Origin: Roseomonas genomospecies 6
GTDB taxonomy: Bacteria > Pseudomonadota > Alphaproteobacteria > Azospirillales > Azospirillaceae
Direction: 5' to 3'
Length of the DNA stretch: 64,000 nt
Assembly: GCF_008365375.1 (NCBI RefSeq)
Contig: NZ_QOKW01000012.1
Span: 62,001-126,000, forward strand
A program made the translations under genes and the position numbers. Under the pieces are notes generated by a model, which saw nothing but the letters and a program-made list of their open reading frames with translations, did no database searches and had not been told where the DNA came from. Below are positions 52,958-62,633 of this stretch, piece after piece; positions within the stretch are counted from its first letter, which is position 1, and the number at the start of each line of letters is the position of its first letter.

Positions 52958-55900
52958 ATGTCCATCACCCGTCGCCTCCTCCTGAAGACCTCCGCCGCGG
53001 GCGGCGCGTTTGCCGCATTCGTCGGCGGCTTCTCCGAAACCGGCCGCAAGCTCGTCAAGGGCGCCTGGGCCGGGGAAAAGCCCGAGAACGCCATCTCCGG
53101 CAACGCACCCAAGCCCGAGTTCCGCGTCGATCCCCACAGCGGCGACATCACGCTGACCCCCGGCCAGGTTGTCGCCTACACCGGCTGCATCGGCTGCACG
53201 ACCCTGTGCGGCGTGCGGGTGCGCGTGGACACCGAAAAGAACAAGGTGCTGCGCGTCGCGGGCAACCCCTACACCCCGATGTCCACCGACCCCTTCCTGC
53301 CCTACGGCACCCCGGTCAAGGAGAGCTTCAAGGCGCTGTCGCGCTTCCAGGAAAAGGGGCTGAACGGCCGCTCCACGGCGTGCGGCCGCGGCAACGCGGT
53401 GCTGGAGAACGTTACCTCACCGTTCCGCATCACTACGCCGCTGAAGCGCGTCGGCCCACGCGGGTCGGGCCAGTGGGAGCCGATCGCCTTCGACCAGCTG
53501 GTCCGCGAGGTGTGCGACGGCGGCGACCTCTTCGGCGAGGGGCCGGTGGAGGGCCTCAAGGCCTTGCGCGACCTCAAGACGCCCATCGACCTGGCGGCAC
53601 CGGAATTGGGACCCCGGGTCAACCAGGTGGCCATGATCACCGGCGTGCCCGACGGACGGGAATCGCTGGTGCAGCGCTTCTTCCAGCAGGCTTACGGCAG
53701 CATCAATTATGTCGGCCATGGCTCCTACTGCGGGGGCGTGTACCGGGCCGGATCGGGTGCGGTGTTCGGCGACACCAAGAAGCAGCCGCACGCCAAGCCG
53801 GACATCGCCAACGCCGAGTTCGTGGTCTTTATCGGCACCGCCCCGTCGAATGCGGGCAACCCATTCAAGCGCCAGGCGACCCTGATTGCAAAGGCACGCA
53901 CGAGCGGCGCTCTGCGCTACGTGGTCGTCGATCCGGTGCTGACCAACGCCAAGGCCGCGGCGGCCGGGGAGCGCGCCGACTGGATCCCGATCCGGCCGGG
54001 CACCGACGGCGCCTTCGCCATGGGCATCATCCGCTGGATGTTCGAGAACGGGCGCATCGACGACCGGTACCTGTCCCAGCCCAACGGCAAGGCGGCCGAG
54101 GCGGCGGGCGAGGCGGGCTGGTGCAACGCCACGCACTTGGTCGTCGTGCAGAAGGGCCACCCGCGGGAGGGGCGCCTGCTGCGCGCCTCCGACCTGGGTT
54201 GGGTGACTCTGGACGAGAAGGAGCGCTACGGCGACAAGGACGCCTTCGTCGTCCTCGATCCCGCGACGGGCGCCCCGGTGGCGCACGACGCCCTGACGAC
54301 CGCGGCCACGCTGTTCCACGAGGGGATGGTAGCAACCGGGACCGGCGACCTCGCCGTGAAGACCAGCCTCACGCTGCTGCGCGAGGACGCCATGCGGCTC
54401 GACCTGCGGGCCTACAGCGACGCCTGCGGCGTGCCTGCCGACGTGATCGCGGGTCTGGCCCGCGAACTGACCAGCCACGGCAAGAAGGCCGCCGTGAACG
54501 CGCACGGCGGCATGATGTCGGGCAACGGCTTCTACAACGCCTTCGCGGTCGTCACCATCAACACGCTGCTCGGCAACCTGAACTGGAAGGGCGGCACTAT
54601 CGTCGGTGGCGGGCGCTTCCCGGAGAACGGCGACGGGCCGCGCTACAAGCTCGCCAGCTTCCCCGGCCAGGTGAAGCCGTCGGGCATGCCGCTCGGCCGC
54701 AACGTGCCTTACGAGAAGACGTCCGAGTTCCAGGCGAAGAAACAGGCGGGCAAGCCGTATCCGGCCAAGGCGCCCTGGTACCCGACCGCGCCCGGCCTGA
54801 CGACGGAATGGGTGTCCAGCGGCATCGCGGACGGCTACCCCTACCCGGTGAAGGCCCTGCTGCTGTGGAACGCCAACCCGGTCTACGGCATCCCCGGCGC
54901 GCACCGCTTCACCGAACGGCTGGCCGACCCGAAGACGGTGCCGCTGATCGTCGCCATCGACCCCTTCATCAACGAGACCTCGGCGCTCGCCGATTACATC
55001 GTGCCCGACACGGTGCTGTACGAGACCTGGGGCTGGACCTCGGCCTGGGGCGGGGTGCCGACCAAGATGACCACGGCCCGCTGGCCGGTGCTGGCCCCGC
55101 GCACTGCAACCCTGACGGACGGCCAGCCGATCCAGCTGGAGCCGTTCCTGATCGCGCTCGCCAAGCGCCTCGGCCTGCCGGGCTTCGGCCCCGGCGCCAT
55201 CCAGGACATGGAGGGCAACAGCCACCCGCTGGAGACCGCCGAGGATTGGCACCTGCGCGCGGGCGCCAACATCGCCTGGCTCGGCAAGCAGCCGGTGCCG
55301 GACGCCAGTGACGAGGACATCGCCTTTTCCGGCGTCGGCCGCGTGCTTCCCGCGCTGAAGGCGACGCTGAAGGAGGAAGAATGGCGCAAGGTCGCCTTCA
55401 TCCTCGCCCGCGGCGGCCGCTACCAGAACCAGGCCGAGGGCTTCGAGGGCGACAAGGCCGCCCACCGCTTCGTCAAGCCGCTTCAGGTCTACAACGAGGC
55501 GGTCGGCACGTCGAAGAGCAGCATCACCGGCAGGTGCTGGCCGGGAACGGCCACCTGGATGCCCCCGGTCTTCGCCGACGGCACGCCGGTGAACCGCGTT
55601 CACACGCCCGAGGACTGGCCCTTCCAGCTGGTCAGTTCCAAGTCGGTGCTGGTCAGCGCCTACACGATCGGGGCGACGCGGCTGCGCCACCTGCACCCGG
55701 AGAACCCCGTCGGCGTGAACGTCGAGGACGCCCGGCGGCTGGGCATCCAGACCGGCGACCGCATCCGCATCGCCACGCCGGGTGGGGCCGAACTGGCGAC
55801 GGCCATCGTCCGCCACGGTGTCATGGCGGGCGTCCTCGCGGTGGAGCATGGCTTCGGGCACAAGGAATACGGCGCCCGCGCCCACGTGATCGGCGACCAC

Positions 55901-56065
55901 CGGCAGCCGGACGCGCCCGAGATCGCCGCGGGCATCAACCTGAACGACCTCGGCCTCGTCGACCCGACCCGGGCGGGTGCCTCGGTGTGGGTTGACCCGG
56001 TCGCTGGAACCGCGGTGCGCCAGGGCATTCCCGCCAAGCTCGAGCGCGTCTCCGCCGCTGCATAA
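52958..56065 (+). CDS. ttrA: Tetrathionate reductase catalytic subunit TtrA (molybdopterin)
   Basis: The 1035-residue catalytic subunit has a twin-arginine signal (ITRRLLLKTSAAGG), a [4Fe-4S] site (CIGCTTLCGVRV... TACGRG) and a Cys-ligated molybdenum region (GHGSYCGGVYRAGSG). It is a DMSO-reductase-family enzyme that reduces tetrathionate to thiosulfate in the periplasm. Length agrees with known TtrA. ATG 52958 has CCGGAGA upstream; ATG 52925, which overlaps ttrC, would give an N-extension before the twin-arginine motif. Confidence 0.93.
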   Translation: MSITRRLLLKTSAAGGAFAAFVGGFSETGRKLVKGAWAGEKPENAISGNAPKPEFRVDPHSGDITLTPGQVVAYTGCIGCTTLCGVRVRVDTEKNKVLRVAGNPYTPMSTDPFLPYGTPVKESFKALSRFQEKGLNGRSTACGRGNAVLENVTSPFRITTPLKRVGPRGSGQWEPIAFDQLVREVCDGGDLFGEGPVEGLKALRDLKTPIDLAAPELGPRVNQVAMITGVPDGRESLVQRFFQQAYGSINYVGHGSYCGGVYRAGSGAVFGDTKKQPHAKPDIANAEFVVFIGTAPSNAGNPFKRQATLIAKARTSGALRYVVVDPVLTNAKAAAAGERADWIPIRPGTDGAFAMGIIRWMFENGRIDDRYLSQPNGKAAEAAGEAGWCNATHLVVVQKGHPREGRLLRASDLGWVTLDEKERYGDKDAFVVLDPATGAPVAHDALTTAATLFHEGMVATGTGDLAVKTSLTLLREDAMRLDLRAYSDACGVPADVIAGLARELTSHGKKAAVNAHGGMMSGNGFYNAFAVVTINTLLGNLNWKGGTIVGGGRFPENGDGPRYKLASFPGQVKPSGMPLGRNVPYEKTSEFQAKKQAGKPYPAKAPWYPTAPGLTTEWVSSGIADGYPYPVKALLLWNANPVYGIPGAHRFTERLADPKTVPLIVAIDPFINETSALADYIVPDTVLYETWGWTSAWGGVPTKMTTARWPVLAPRTATLTDGQPIQLEPFLIALAKRLGLPGFGPGAIQDMEGNSHPLETAEDWHLRAGANIAWLGKQPVPDASDEDIAFSGVGRVLPALKATLKEEEWRKVAFILARGGRYQNQAEGFEGDKAAHRFVKPLQVYNEAVGTSKSSITGRCWPGTATWMPPVFADGTPVNRVHTPEDWPFQLVSSKSVLVSAYTIGATRLRHLHPENPVGVNVEDARRLGIQTGDRIRIATPGGAELATAIVRHGVMAGVLAVEHGFGHKEYGARAHVIGDHRQPDAPEIAAGINLNDLGLVDPTRAGASVWVDPVAGTAVRQGIPAKLERVSAAA

Positions 56066-56145
56066 TCCCAACCGTGTGGGGCGGGTGCCCTGAGCCGCTT
56101 GGCTCGCAGGAGCACCCGGCCCGACCGGCAACGTTGGAGCATCCG

Positions 56146-56586
56146 ATGATCCCTCTGTCACGCTACCTGCTGGCCGCCACGGTTGGGGCTATGCTGTCGA
56201 CGATGTCCGCTTGGGGCGCCGAACGCACCGTCGACCTGTTTCCGCGTGGCCCGGCACACCGGGTTTCGCAGGACGTGGTGGAGGTGGCTCCGGGCGACAC
56301 GATCCGGTTCGTTGTGGCCGAAGGCCACCGCGTGGAGTCCATCCGTGGCATGCAGCCGCCGGGCGGCGTCGAGTTCCACGGCCAGCCGGGACAGGACCTC
56401 GTGGTAACCTTCGACAAGCCGGGCGTCTACGCCTACCGCTGCAAGGAACACTACGCGCAAGGCGAGGTTGGCCTGATTGTGGTCGGTGACACGCGCAACA
56501 TCGTCTCCGCCGCGGCCGTCCGCCACCCCGGCGAGGCGCAGAAGGTTTTCGAAAAGCTCTTCCGGAGATGGCGCGCCGAAGGGTGA
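56146..56586 (+). CDS. Pseudoazurin-like cupredoxin with altered axial ligand
   Basis: A 146-residue protein with a signal peptide (cleaved near SAWGA) and a cupredoxin domain (VVEVAPGDTIRFV; EGHRVESI; YRCKEHYAQGEVGLIVVG). His, Cys and His ligands are visible. In pseudoazurins the sequence after Cys-x-x-His runs to a GM whose Met is the axial ligand; here that position is Glu (nt 56464-56466). It lies behind ttrA and probably transfers electrons in tetrathionate or thiosulfate metabolism, or binds copper differently. Confidence 0.8.
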   Translation: MIPLSRYLLAATVGAMLSTMSAWGAERTVDLFPRGPAHRVSQDVVEVAPGDTIRFVVAEGHRVESIRGMQPPGGVEFHGQPGQDLVVTFDKPGVYAYRCKEHYAQGEVGLIVVGDTRNIVSAAAVRHPGEAQKVFEKLFRRWRAEG

Positions 56587-56646
56587 CGAGGGCGACGGAC
56601 GCACCGCGAAAGCGTCCGTAGCGCCTGTGAAACGACCGGTGCGGGA

Positions 56647-56675
56647 GCAGGGGGGCCAGACCGTGGCCTCCCTGC
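56647..56675 (+). terminator. Terminator after the cupredoxin gene
   Basis: An 11-bp stem with one mismatch (GCAGGGGGGCC at 56647-56657 with GGCCTCCCTGC at 56665-56675), a 7-nt loop and a short TT tail. Confidence 0.6.
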
Positions 56676-56773
56676 TTCAACGTCTGCGGGCCTTGGTAAC
56701 GCACACAGACTGGTGCTAGATTAGCATTTACTCATAAGATGGGCTGGGTGTATGTAACGGTCAACGGATAGTG

Positions 56774-56792
56774 ATGCGGCGAAACGCCGCAT
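56774..56792 (+). promoter_or_regulatory. Leader hairpin of tsdA
   Basis: ATGCGGCG-AAA-CGCCGCAT is a perfect 8-bp stem, 40 bases before the tsdA start, downstream of an AT-rich stretch (56716-56745) that probably contains the promoter. It may stabilise the mRNA. Confidence 0.4.
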
Positions 56793-56832
56793 GTGGCTGA
56801 AACAAAAAAGAACCTTACAGGAGGGTAGACCC

Positions 56833-57837
56833 ATGAAGAGCATCAACGCCCTGGTTGGTGCGCTGGCCGCTCTGGCCATCGGCACGGCTATACACCCGCC
56901 GTCGCGCGCGGCACAGGCTGCGGAACCACAGTCGCAGGCCGTCGACCTGACCAAGTGGACGCCACCGGATCTGGCGACGGTGAAGGACGACGACCTCGGC
57001 AAGCTCATCAAATACGGCTACGCCCTGACGACCGAGACATACAAGCATTTGGGCCCGGAGGTCGCCGACCCGGCCAAGCGCTACTCCGGCAACAACCTGG
57101 CCTGCCAAAGCTGCCACCTGAACGCCGGGACCCAGCCCTACGCTATGCCGTGGACCGGCGTGCACGCGGTGTTTCCGATGTACCGGGCGCGCGAGGACGG
57201 CATCAGCACGATCGAGGAGCGCGTCAACGGCTGCATGCAGCGGAGCATGAACGGCAAGGCTCTGCCGTTGGACAGCACCGAGATGAAGGCGTTCGTCGCC
57301 TACATGAAGTGGCTGTCCACCGGCATCCCGGTCGGAGCGAAGATCGAGGGGGCGGGCACCAAGGCTATCAAGGAACCGGGGCGCGCCGCCAACCCGGACC
57401 GTGGCCGCCAAGTCTACGCCGAGGTCTGCGCCGCCTGCCACCAGCCGGACGGCCAGGGTGTGCGCAAGGGCCAAGTTGGCGACGCCGGGGGCTACCAGTT
57501 CCCGCCGCTGTGGGGGCCGGACAGCTACAACGACGGCGCGGGCATGTACCGCGGCCTGACCGCGGCGGCGTTCGTCCACAACAACATGCCGCTCGGCACG
57601 ACCCACGAAGCGCCGGTGCTGTCGGATGAGGACGCCTACGACGTCATCGCCTTCGTCAACAGCCAGCCGCGCCCCCACAAGGAGGGCGTGGAGAAGGACT
57701 TCCCGAACCGCCTGCGCAAGCCCGTGGACATGCCGTTCCCGCCGTTCGCGGACGGCTTTTCGGCAGAACAGCACAAGTACGGACCCTATGACCCGATCCG
57801 CGCGAAGCTGAAGGAACTGCAACAGGCGACGCAGTAA
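56833..57837 (+). CDS. tsdA: TsdA-type dihaem thiosulfate dehydrogenase / tetrathionate reductase
   Basis: A 334-residue periplasmic protein with a signal peptide (cleaved near RAAQAAE) and two haem c sites, CQSCH (near residue 96) and CAACH (near residue 200). The segment NLACQSCHLNAGTQPYAMPW and the Cys in VNGCMQRSMNGKAL, the expected unusual Cys axial ligand of haem 1, are characteristic of TsdA. It interconverts thiosulfate and tetrathionate. AGGAGGGT precedes ATG 56833. It stands next to the ttr operon, but with its own leader and terminator. Confidence 0.88.
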   Translation: MKSINALVGALAALAIGTAIHPPSRAAQAAEPQSQAVDLTKWTPPDLATVKDDDLGKLIKYGYALTTETYKHLGPEVADPAKRYSGNNLACQSCHLNAGTQPYAMPWTGVHAVFPMYRAREDGISTIEERVNGCMQRSMNGKALPLDSTEMKAFVAYMKWLSTGIPVGAKIEGAGTKAIKEPGRAANPDRGRQVYAEVCAACHQPDGQGVRKGQVGDAGGYQFPPLWGPDSYNDGAGMYRGLTAAAFVHNNMPLGTTHEAPVLSDEDAYDVIAFVNSQPRPHKEGVEKDFPNRLRKPVDMPFPPFADGFSAEQHKYGPYDPIRAKLKELQQATQ

Positions 57838-57853
57838 TCAGGAGTAAATTCAG

Positions 57854-57877
57854 CGGGGGAGTTTTCGGACTTCCCCG
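57854..57877 (+). terminator. Terminator after tsdA
   Basis: CGGGGGAGT (57854-57862) pairs with ACTTCCCCG (57869-57877) including one G-U, with a 6-nt loop, 16 nt after the stop codon. The remainder of the 272-base gap up to the chemoreceptor gene has no recognisable feature. Confidence 0.65.
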
Positions 57878-58109
57878 TCATCTTTGTCAGACCCTTGAGA
57901 GACATGTCAGGAGCGCGCCTTTTTGGGCGCATGAGCATCGTCAACCGGTCGGCCGCAGCCCTGGTCAGGAGCAGTTGAAACGGCGTGCAAAACTCCCGAA
58001 ATACTGTCGAATGTAAACTGACCAGCAACAATTGCGTTCGACACTGACATCAGAGTGTGCAGCCCGTACTCCCACCGTCCGGCTGATTGAGTTCAAAAAG
58101 GTGCTTCCC

Positions 58110-59810
58110 ATGTCCGTGTCGCTCACCCGAACCCGCCTTGTTACCAAGATCATCGGCCCGTCGCTGCTGCTGGCCGCCATCGCCGTTGGTATTGCGGTGT
58201 ACGGTCTGGCATCGCTGTCCGCCTTGCACGAGCGGAACGTGCAATTGGTAGAGCGCGATGCGGCACGTTTGGAGATGGCGCTGCGCCTGAACAGCGAATT
58301 GAACGTCACGGCGATTGCCACATCGAACGCCGTGCTCGCCGCCAAGCCAGAGGATGTGAAAACCATCCGCGGGCGCTATCAGCAGCGCTTCGCCGCGATG
58401 CTGGACTTTGCGGCACGGATATTGGCGACTAGCCCTGCGCCTGCCATTGCAACGCCCGCAAGGGACATTCAGGCCCTGTCGAGCGAGTACGACCGGTTGG
58501 CGCAGCGGGCCATCGCTCTATCGGCTGAAAGCAAGAAGGACGAGGCGTTCCAGGTGATCTTCGGTGAGATGCGCGACGTGCGCTTCAAGATCACCGGCGA
58601 GGCGGAGAAGCTGGTCGCGGCCGCCAAGGAGGAGATGCAGGCTGCCCAAAGCAGCGGCGAGGCCGTCTACAACGCCGCTGTGTTCTGGCAGTCTCTGGGG
58701 TCGGTGCTTGGAATTGCGCTGTCGTTGGGGCTGCTGGTCTGGATCGTCCAGCGTCACGTCTCTCGCCCGCTGAACCGCCTGACGTCGGCGACCGAGCGGC
58801 TGTCGCGTGGCGACCTGGAGGTCGAATTGGAGGCTCTCGACGACGGGCGCCGCGACGAGGTCGGCACGCTGGCGCACGCGCTCCACATCTTCCGCGACAA
58901 CGCCCGCGCGATGCGCCGTCTGGAGGCACAGCAGCATGAGGAGGAGGCGCTGAAGGACCGGCGCCGCCAGACCGTAGACGGGCTGATCGCCGACTTCGAG
59001 AACGGCATCACCGGGCAACTCGAGGTGCTGACCAACGCCGCCGACCAGATGCAGCAAACCGCGCACCTTATGAACCGCACTGCGGAGTCGACGCATGAGC
59101 GCACCGCCGCGGTGGCCAACGCCTCCGAGGTGGCGTCTGGAAACGTGCAGACGGTCGCCGCGGCGGCGGATGAGTTGACCGCGTCCATTGCCGAGATCAG
59201 CCGCCAGATTGAGCAGGCCAACGGTGTCGCGGGCGAGGCCGTGCAGCAGGTAGCGCGCACCAACACGACCGTCGAGGGGCTGTCTTCAGCCGCCGCCAGG
59301 ATCGGCGAAGTCGCCCATCTGATCACCGAAATCGCCAGCCAGACCAACCTGCTGGCGCTCAACGCCACCATCGAGGCGGCGCGGGCCGGGGAGGCGGGCA
59401 AGGGGTTTGCCGTCGTGGCGCAGGAAGTGAAGAACCTCGCCGCCTCGACGGCGCGCGCGACGGATGAGATCACCGCCCAGATCCAGAACATTCAGGCGGT
59501 GAGCGCCGAGACGGTCGCTGCCATCCGGAGCATCGGGACCACGATCCGTTCCATCAGCCAAATCTCTGCCACCATTGCCGCTGCCGTCGAGCAGCAGAGC
59601 GCGGCGACACGGGAGATCGCACGCAACACCCAGGAGGCGGCACAGGGCACCAGCCAAGTGTCCTCACACATCGGCGGCGTGGAGGCGGCGGCCCGCGACA
59701 CCGAGGCGGCGGCCGACCAAGTCGGGACCGCCGCCGCCGCACTTTCCAGCGAGGCGGCGTCGTTGCATGCCCAGGTCGCCCGTTTTCTCGCTTCCATCCG
59801 GGCCGCATAA
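58110..59810 (+). CDS. Methyl-accepting chemotaxis protein
   Basis: A 566-residue chemoreceptor with helix 1 (about 12-35), a periplasmic four-helix-bundle-type sensor (about 36-190), helix 2 (about 192-215), a HAMP domain (about 215-270) and a signalling domain with the conserved hairpin [20 protein letters not shown] followed by [17 protein letters not shown]. There is no C-terminal CheR pentapeptide. Its position beside tsdA suggests, without proof, a sulfur-compound or energy taxis role. ATG 58110 follows AAGGTG. Confidence 0.9.
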   Translation: MSVSLTRTRLVTKIIGPSLLLAAIAVGIAVYGLASLSALHERNVQLVERDAARLEMALRLNSELNVTAIATSNAVLAAKPEDVKTIRGRYQQRFAAMLDFAARILATSPAPAIATPARDIQALSSEYDRLAQRAIALSAESKKDEAFQVIFGEMRDVRFKITGEAEKLVAAAKEEMQAAQSSGEAVYNAAVFWQSLGSVLGIALSLGLLVWIVQRHVSRPLNRLTSATERLSRGDLEVELEALDDGRRDEVGTLAHALHIFRDNARAMRRLEAQQHEEEALKDRRRQTVDGLIADFENGITGQLEVLTNAADQMQQTAHLMNRTAESTHERTAAVANASEVASGNVQTVAAAADELTASIAEISRQIEQANGVAGEAVQQVARTNTTVEGLSSAAARIGEVAHLITEIASQTNLLALNATIEAARAGEAGKGFAVVAQEVKNLAASTARATDEITAQIQNIQAVSAETVAAIRSIGTTIRSISQISATIAAAVEQQSAATREIARNTQEAAQGTSQVSSHIGGVEAAARDTEAAADQVGTAAAALSSEAASLHAQVARFLASIRAA

Positions 59811-59832
59811 CTCGCAGCGTGCCAGCCCCCTC

Positions 59833-59860
59833 GGCGGAGCAGCCCCCGGGTTGCTCCGCC
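59833..59860. terminator. Terminator between convergent genes
   Basis: GGCGGAGCA (59833-59841) pairs perfectly with TGCTCCGCC (59852-59860). It serves the chemoreceptor gene, and in the other direction the minus-strand cytochrome ORF whose final stop is at 59868. Confidence 0.7.
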
Positions 59861-59867
59861 ACCCTCT

Positions 59868-60365
59868 TTAGTCGCCGGAATGGACCTCCCGTTCGACGCG
59901 CGTCAGCAGGTCGACGAAGAACGCCGTTTCTTCCGGCGTCAGACCCAGCTTCGCGTGGCGCGGCAAGAATTCAGCGACCGGACGACCGCTCTCGCGGCTT
60001 TGAAGCACACCGTCATGGACGACCAGGAACTCACGCGCCAGATCGGCGGCGGATTGGTGGCAACGGCCGCACCGCTCCTTGAAGCGCGGTCACGTGCTGG
60101 CCTGGGCGAGCAGCATGTCGTACATCGGCTGCACAAGGTTCTGCGGCAGGTAATGGTGTTGCAGGAAGACGATCAGGTCGTCCGTGTGATGGCGGCCCTG
60201 GAGCTTGCCGTCCTTCACGGTCAGAAACCGGCGGGCCCAGTCGGCAGCGTGGGGGTGACAATCCCCGCAGGTCTGCTCCCAGAATCGGTGCAGATCGGTC
60301 GCCTTGCCCGACGACGTCGGAAGGAGCAACGGAACCAGGAACGCCATCACGACCAGGGGGTTCAT
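59868..60365 (-). pseudogene. Tandem-repeat two-haem cytochrome c with an in-frame TGA
   Basis: From ATG 60365 the frame encodes a signal peptide (LVVMAFLVPLLLPTSSG) and a haem-binding repeat (TCGDCHPHAADWARRFLTV). A TGA stop occurs at 60090-60092. In the same frame the sequence continues RFKERCGRCHQSAADLAREF, a second copy of the repeat, to a stop at 59868. Both units share the CGxCHxxAADxAR.FL.V.DG.LQ.R pattern. The two haem domains belonged to one gene of about 165 codons; the TGA either inactivates the second, makes a shorter one-haem protein, or is an assembly error. Confidence 0.7.
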
Positions 60366-60528
60366 GCCGCGCCTCCCTGTAGAGAGCCATCAGCCACCAG
60401 CATGCGGCGAATGGTCGGGTCGTCATTGGGCCGGTCGTCCGGCGCCGGGTATGATGACACGTTTCGGCGCCCAGGGATCCTGCCTCAATGACGCAAGGCG
60501 GGGCGTCGCCTCACGGACCGGACGCGGC

Positions 60529-61341
60529 CTACGCGCGCGACCAGGCGAAGCACCCGGCCGGAATGAGACCGTTGCTGACGAAGAGCGCACCATGCGCGTA
60601 GAGCGTGCGGGCCTTCGCGGTGTCTTGGAGATCGATGGCCCAGAGGCCACCCGAGGCGTCGCTCCAGACGACACGCCCGTCCACGGCGGCGGCCGCGGCG
60701 AACACTTCGGAAGCGCTGATCCCCGGCCGGAACAGGACCATCGCCGTCGTAACGTTCGGCGGTGGCAAGGCCGCCACGGGGCCCGTGATCAGCACGATGA
60801 GCGTGAGCGCGACCGGCAGCGCGAGGCGCCGTCCCCCGCCCAGCCGGTCTCCCGGCCCGGCGCCGCGCCGGAGGAGCCCTCCTGCGGCGATGAAGGCCAC
60901 TCCGAAGGCGGCGAACCAGATCAGGTCCCAAAGCAAGGGGTTCGGGGAATCCATACGGATGCGGTGGATGCCAAGGACCCAGTGGGACAGAATGCTGTCC
61001 ACGATGTGCCAGACGCCGAACCCGATCAGGGTGTTGGCGAGCATCCAGCGGTCGGCACCGGCCCCGGCGAACTCGCGACGGGTCTTCCAGAGCATCCAGA
61101 GCCCCGCCGCCGCGATGACGTACATCGCCATGTGGAACAGACCGTCGGCCAGCACCTGGACGCGAAGGTCCCGGAACGCTTCACCTTCGAGGGCGCTGAG
61201 CAGGTGGTGCCATTGCAGCACCTGATGCAGCAAGATGCCGTCGAAGAAGCCTCCCAGCCCGAAACCGAGCAGGTAACCCGCCCAGGAGAAACGGCCCGTG
61301 AAGGCGGCCGGTGCGTCGCTCTGGAGCGCGTGTTGTTTCAT
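60529..61341 (-). CDS. DUF2243 membrane protein with extra C-terminal domain, second copy
   Basis: A 270-residue copy of 7020-7847: GYLLGFGLGGFFDGILLHQV, FGVWHIVDSILSHWVLGIHR and the C-terminal VLFRPGISASEVFAAAAAVD domain. It overlaps the dioxygenase stop by four bases, as in the first copy. Last gene of the inverted operon. Confidence 0.75.
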   Translation of the reverse strand: MKQHALQSDAPAAFTGRFSWAGYLLGFGLGGFFDGILLHQVLQWHHLLSALEGEAFRDLRVQVLADGLFHMAMYVIAAAGLWMLWKTRREFAGAGADRWMLANTLIGFGVWHIVDSILSHWVLGIHRIRMDSPNPLLWDLIWFAAFGVAFIAAGGLLRRGAGPGDRLGGGRRLALPVALTLIVLITGPVAALPPPNVTTAMVLFRPGISASEVFAAAAAVDGRVVWSDASGGLWAIDLQDTAKARTLYAHGALFVSNGLIPAGCFAWSRA

Positions 61342-62099
61342 ACTGGCACGCCCTGGAAGGACTTGTCCCCGATGCGGCGCAGCGCTTCCGGCGCATCGTC
61401 GGGGCAGTCGCCGCACAGACGGTTCGCAGGGACCGCCACGTCGATCTTCCTCGGGTACGGCAGGTTCAGGTTCGCCATGATCGCGGCGAACTCCTCCAGG
61501 CTCTTGTCGTCGCCCAGGCGCGGGTTGCGCTCCCGCTCCTGGAGTACGGTCGATACATGCCGGTGCTGATAGTCGTGGCTGGGGTAGACGAGCGTGTCGT
61601 CCGGCAGCGTGAAAATCTTCTCGCGCACCGACCGGTAGAGCGCCTCGGTGCTGCCGTTCTGGAAGTCCGTGCGGCCGCAGCCGTCGATCAGCAAGGCGTC
61701 GCCGGTGAACACCCGCGGCGTGTCCCCGCGTTCGACGAGGTAGCAATGGTGCGTGTCGGTGTGGCCCGGGGTGTGGAGCGGCTTGAAGGTCAGGCTGCCC
61801 ATGGTGAGCGGCTTGTCCTCGGCGACCCCGACGTCGGCGCACGGCAGCCCGTCCATCGCCGGATAGGCCACCTTGCAGCCGGTCAGGCTGCGCAGCCGAC
61901 AGGCCGAACTGATGTGGTCGGCGTGGATGTGCGTGTCGAGCGTCACGGCGAGCCGCAAGCCGAGTTGCTGGATCAGCGCCAGGTCGCGCTCCACCGTCTC
62001 CATCACCGGGTCGAGCAGGATCGCCTGGCCCGTGTCGCGGCAGCCGAACAGGTAGGTGTAGGTCGAGGATTCCGGCTCGAACAGCTGACGGAAGATCAC
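61338..62099 (-). CDS. ETHE1-like persulfide dioxygenase (MBL fold), second copy
   Basis: A 253-residue protein nearly identical to 6262-7023 (THIHADHISSACRL; TPGHTDTHHCYLVE; GDALLIDGCGRTDFQ; SHDYQHRHV). All metal-site motifs are kept, so both copies should be active. It overlaps its neighbours by four bases. Confidence 0.88.
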   Translation of the reverse strand: MIFRQLFEPESSTYTYLFGCRDTGQAILLDPVMETVERDLALIQQLGLRLAVTLDTHIHADHISSACRLRSLTGCKVAYPAMDGLPCADVGVAEDKPLTMGSLTFKPLHTPGHTDTHHCYLVERGDTPRVFTGDALLIDGCGRTDFQNGSTEALYRSVREKIFTLPDDTLVYPSHDYQHRHVSTVLQERERNPRLGDDKSLEEFAAIMANLNLPYPRKIDVAVPANRLCGDCPDDAPEALRRIGDKSFQGVPV

Positions 62100-62563
62100 G
62101 GCGCCCCTCCTTGCGTCGTTCCGCCGTCCACGTAGCGCGTGAACAACGCCCTCATCTCCGGCGTCCCGAACTGGAAGCCCATCGCCTCAGCCTTGGCCGC
62201 CGCCGTGTCGCCGGACAGGCCCTCGATGTGGGCGACATGCATGAAGGTGAAGAGACCAGCGCGGCGCCCCGACGCGCAATGGATGGCGACTGGACCCGGC
62301 AGGCCCGCGACCTCACGGTCGAAGCGTTCGGCGATGGCCTCGTTCATGTCCTGGGGGGAGACGGGGATGCTCAGGTAGGCGAGGCCGTGGCTCCGAGCAA
62401 CCTCGCCCTCCTTGGTCGGCGACAGGACTTCGTCCTTCTCGCCGGGGGTGCGCAGGTTCACGATGGAGCGGAAGCCCTCGCGGGCCAGTTCCCCGACGCG
62501 CTCGGCGGTCGGCGGCGTCATTTCGATGGTGAAGCGGTCGTCCACTCTCAAGCGGTCCGTCAT
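62096..62563 (-). CDS. DUF442/Blh-type sulfurtransferase-phosphatase domain protein, second copy
   Basis: A 155-residue copy of 5798-6265 with GFRSIVNLRTPGEKDE and HCASGRRAG. ATG 62563 is chosen by comparison with the first copy. Couples to the dioxygenase gene by a 4-base overlap. Confidence 0.82.
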   Translation of the reverse strand: MTDRLRVDDRFTIEMTPPTAERVGELAREGFRSIVNLRTPGEKDEVLSPTKEGEVARSHGLAYLSIPVSPQDMNEAIAERFDREVAGLPGPVAIHCASGRRAGLFTFMHVAHIEGLSGDTAAAKAEAMGFQFGTPEMRALFTRYVDGGTTQGGAP

Positions 62564-62633
62564 GCGATGCTCCGTTTGTGTGCGGGTCGCCGTGGAGCCC
62601 GGACCGATACCAGCCGCGGGCACCTCGGGTGGG

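Noticed and set aside
53417..56161. Very long antisense reading frame (over 900 codons) opposite ttrA
   Set aside because: It mirrors the third-position GC bias of ttrA; its product is Arg/Gly/Ala/His-rich without domains, while ttrA has clear motifs throughout.
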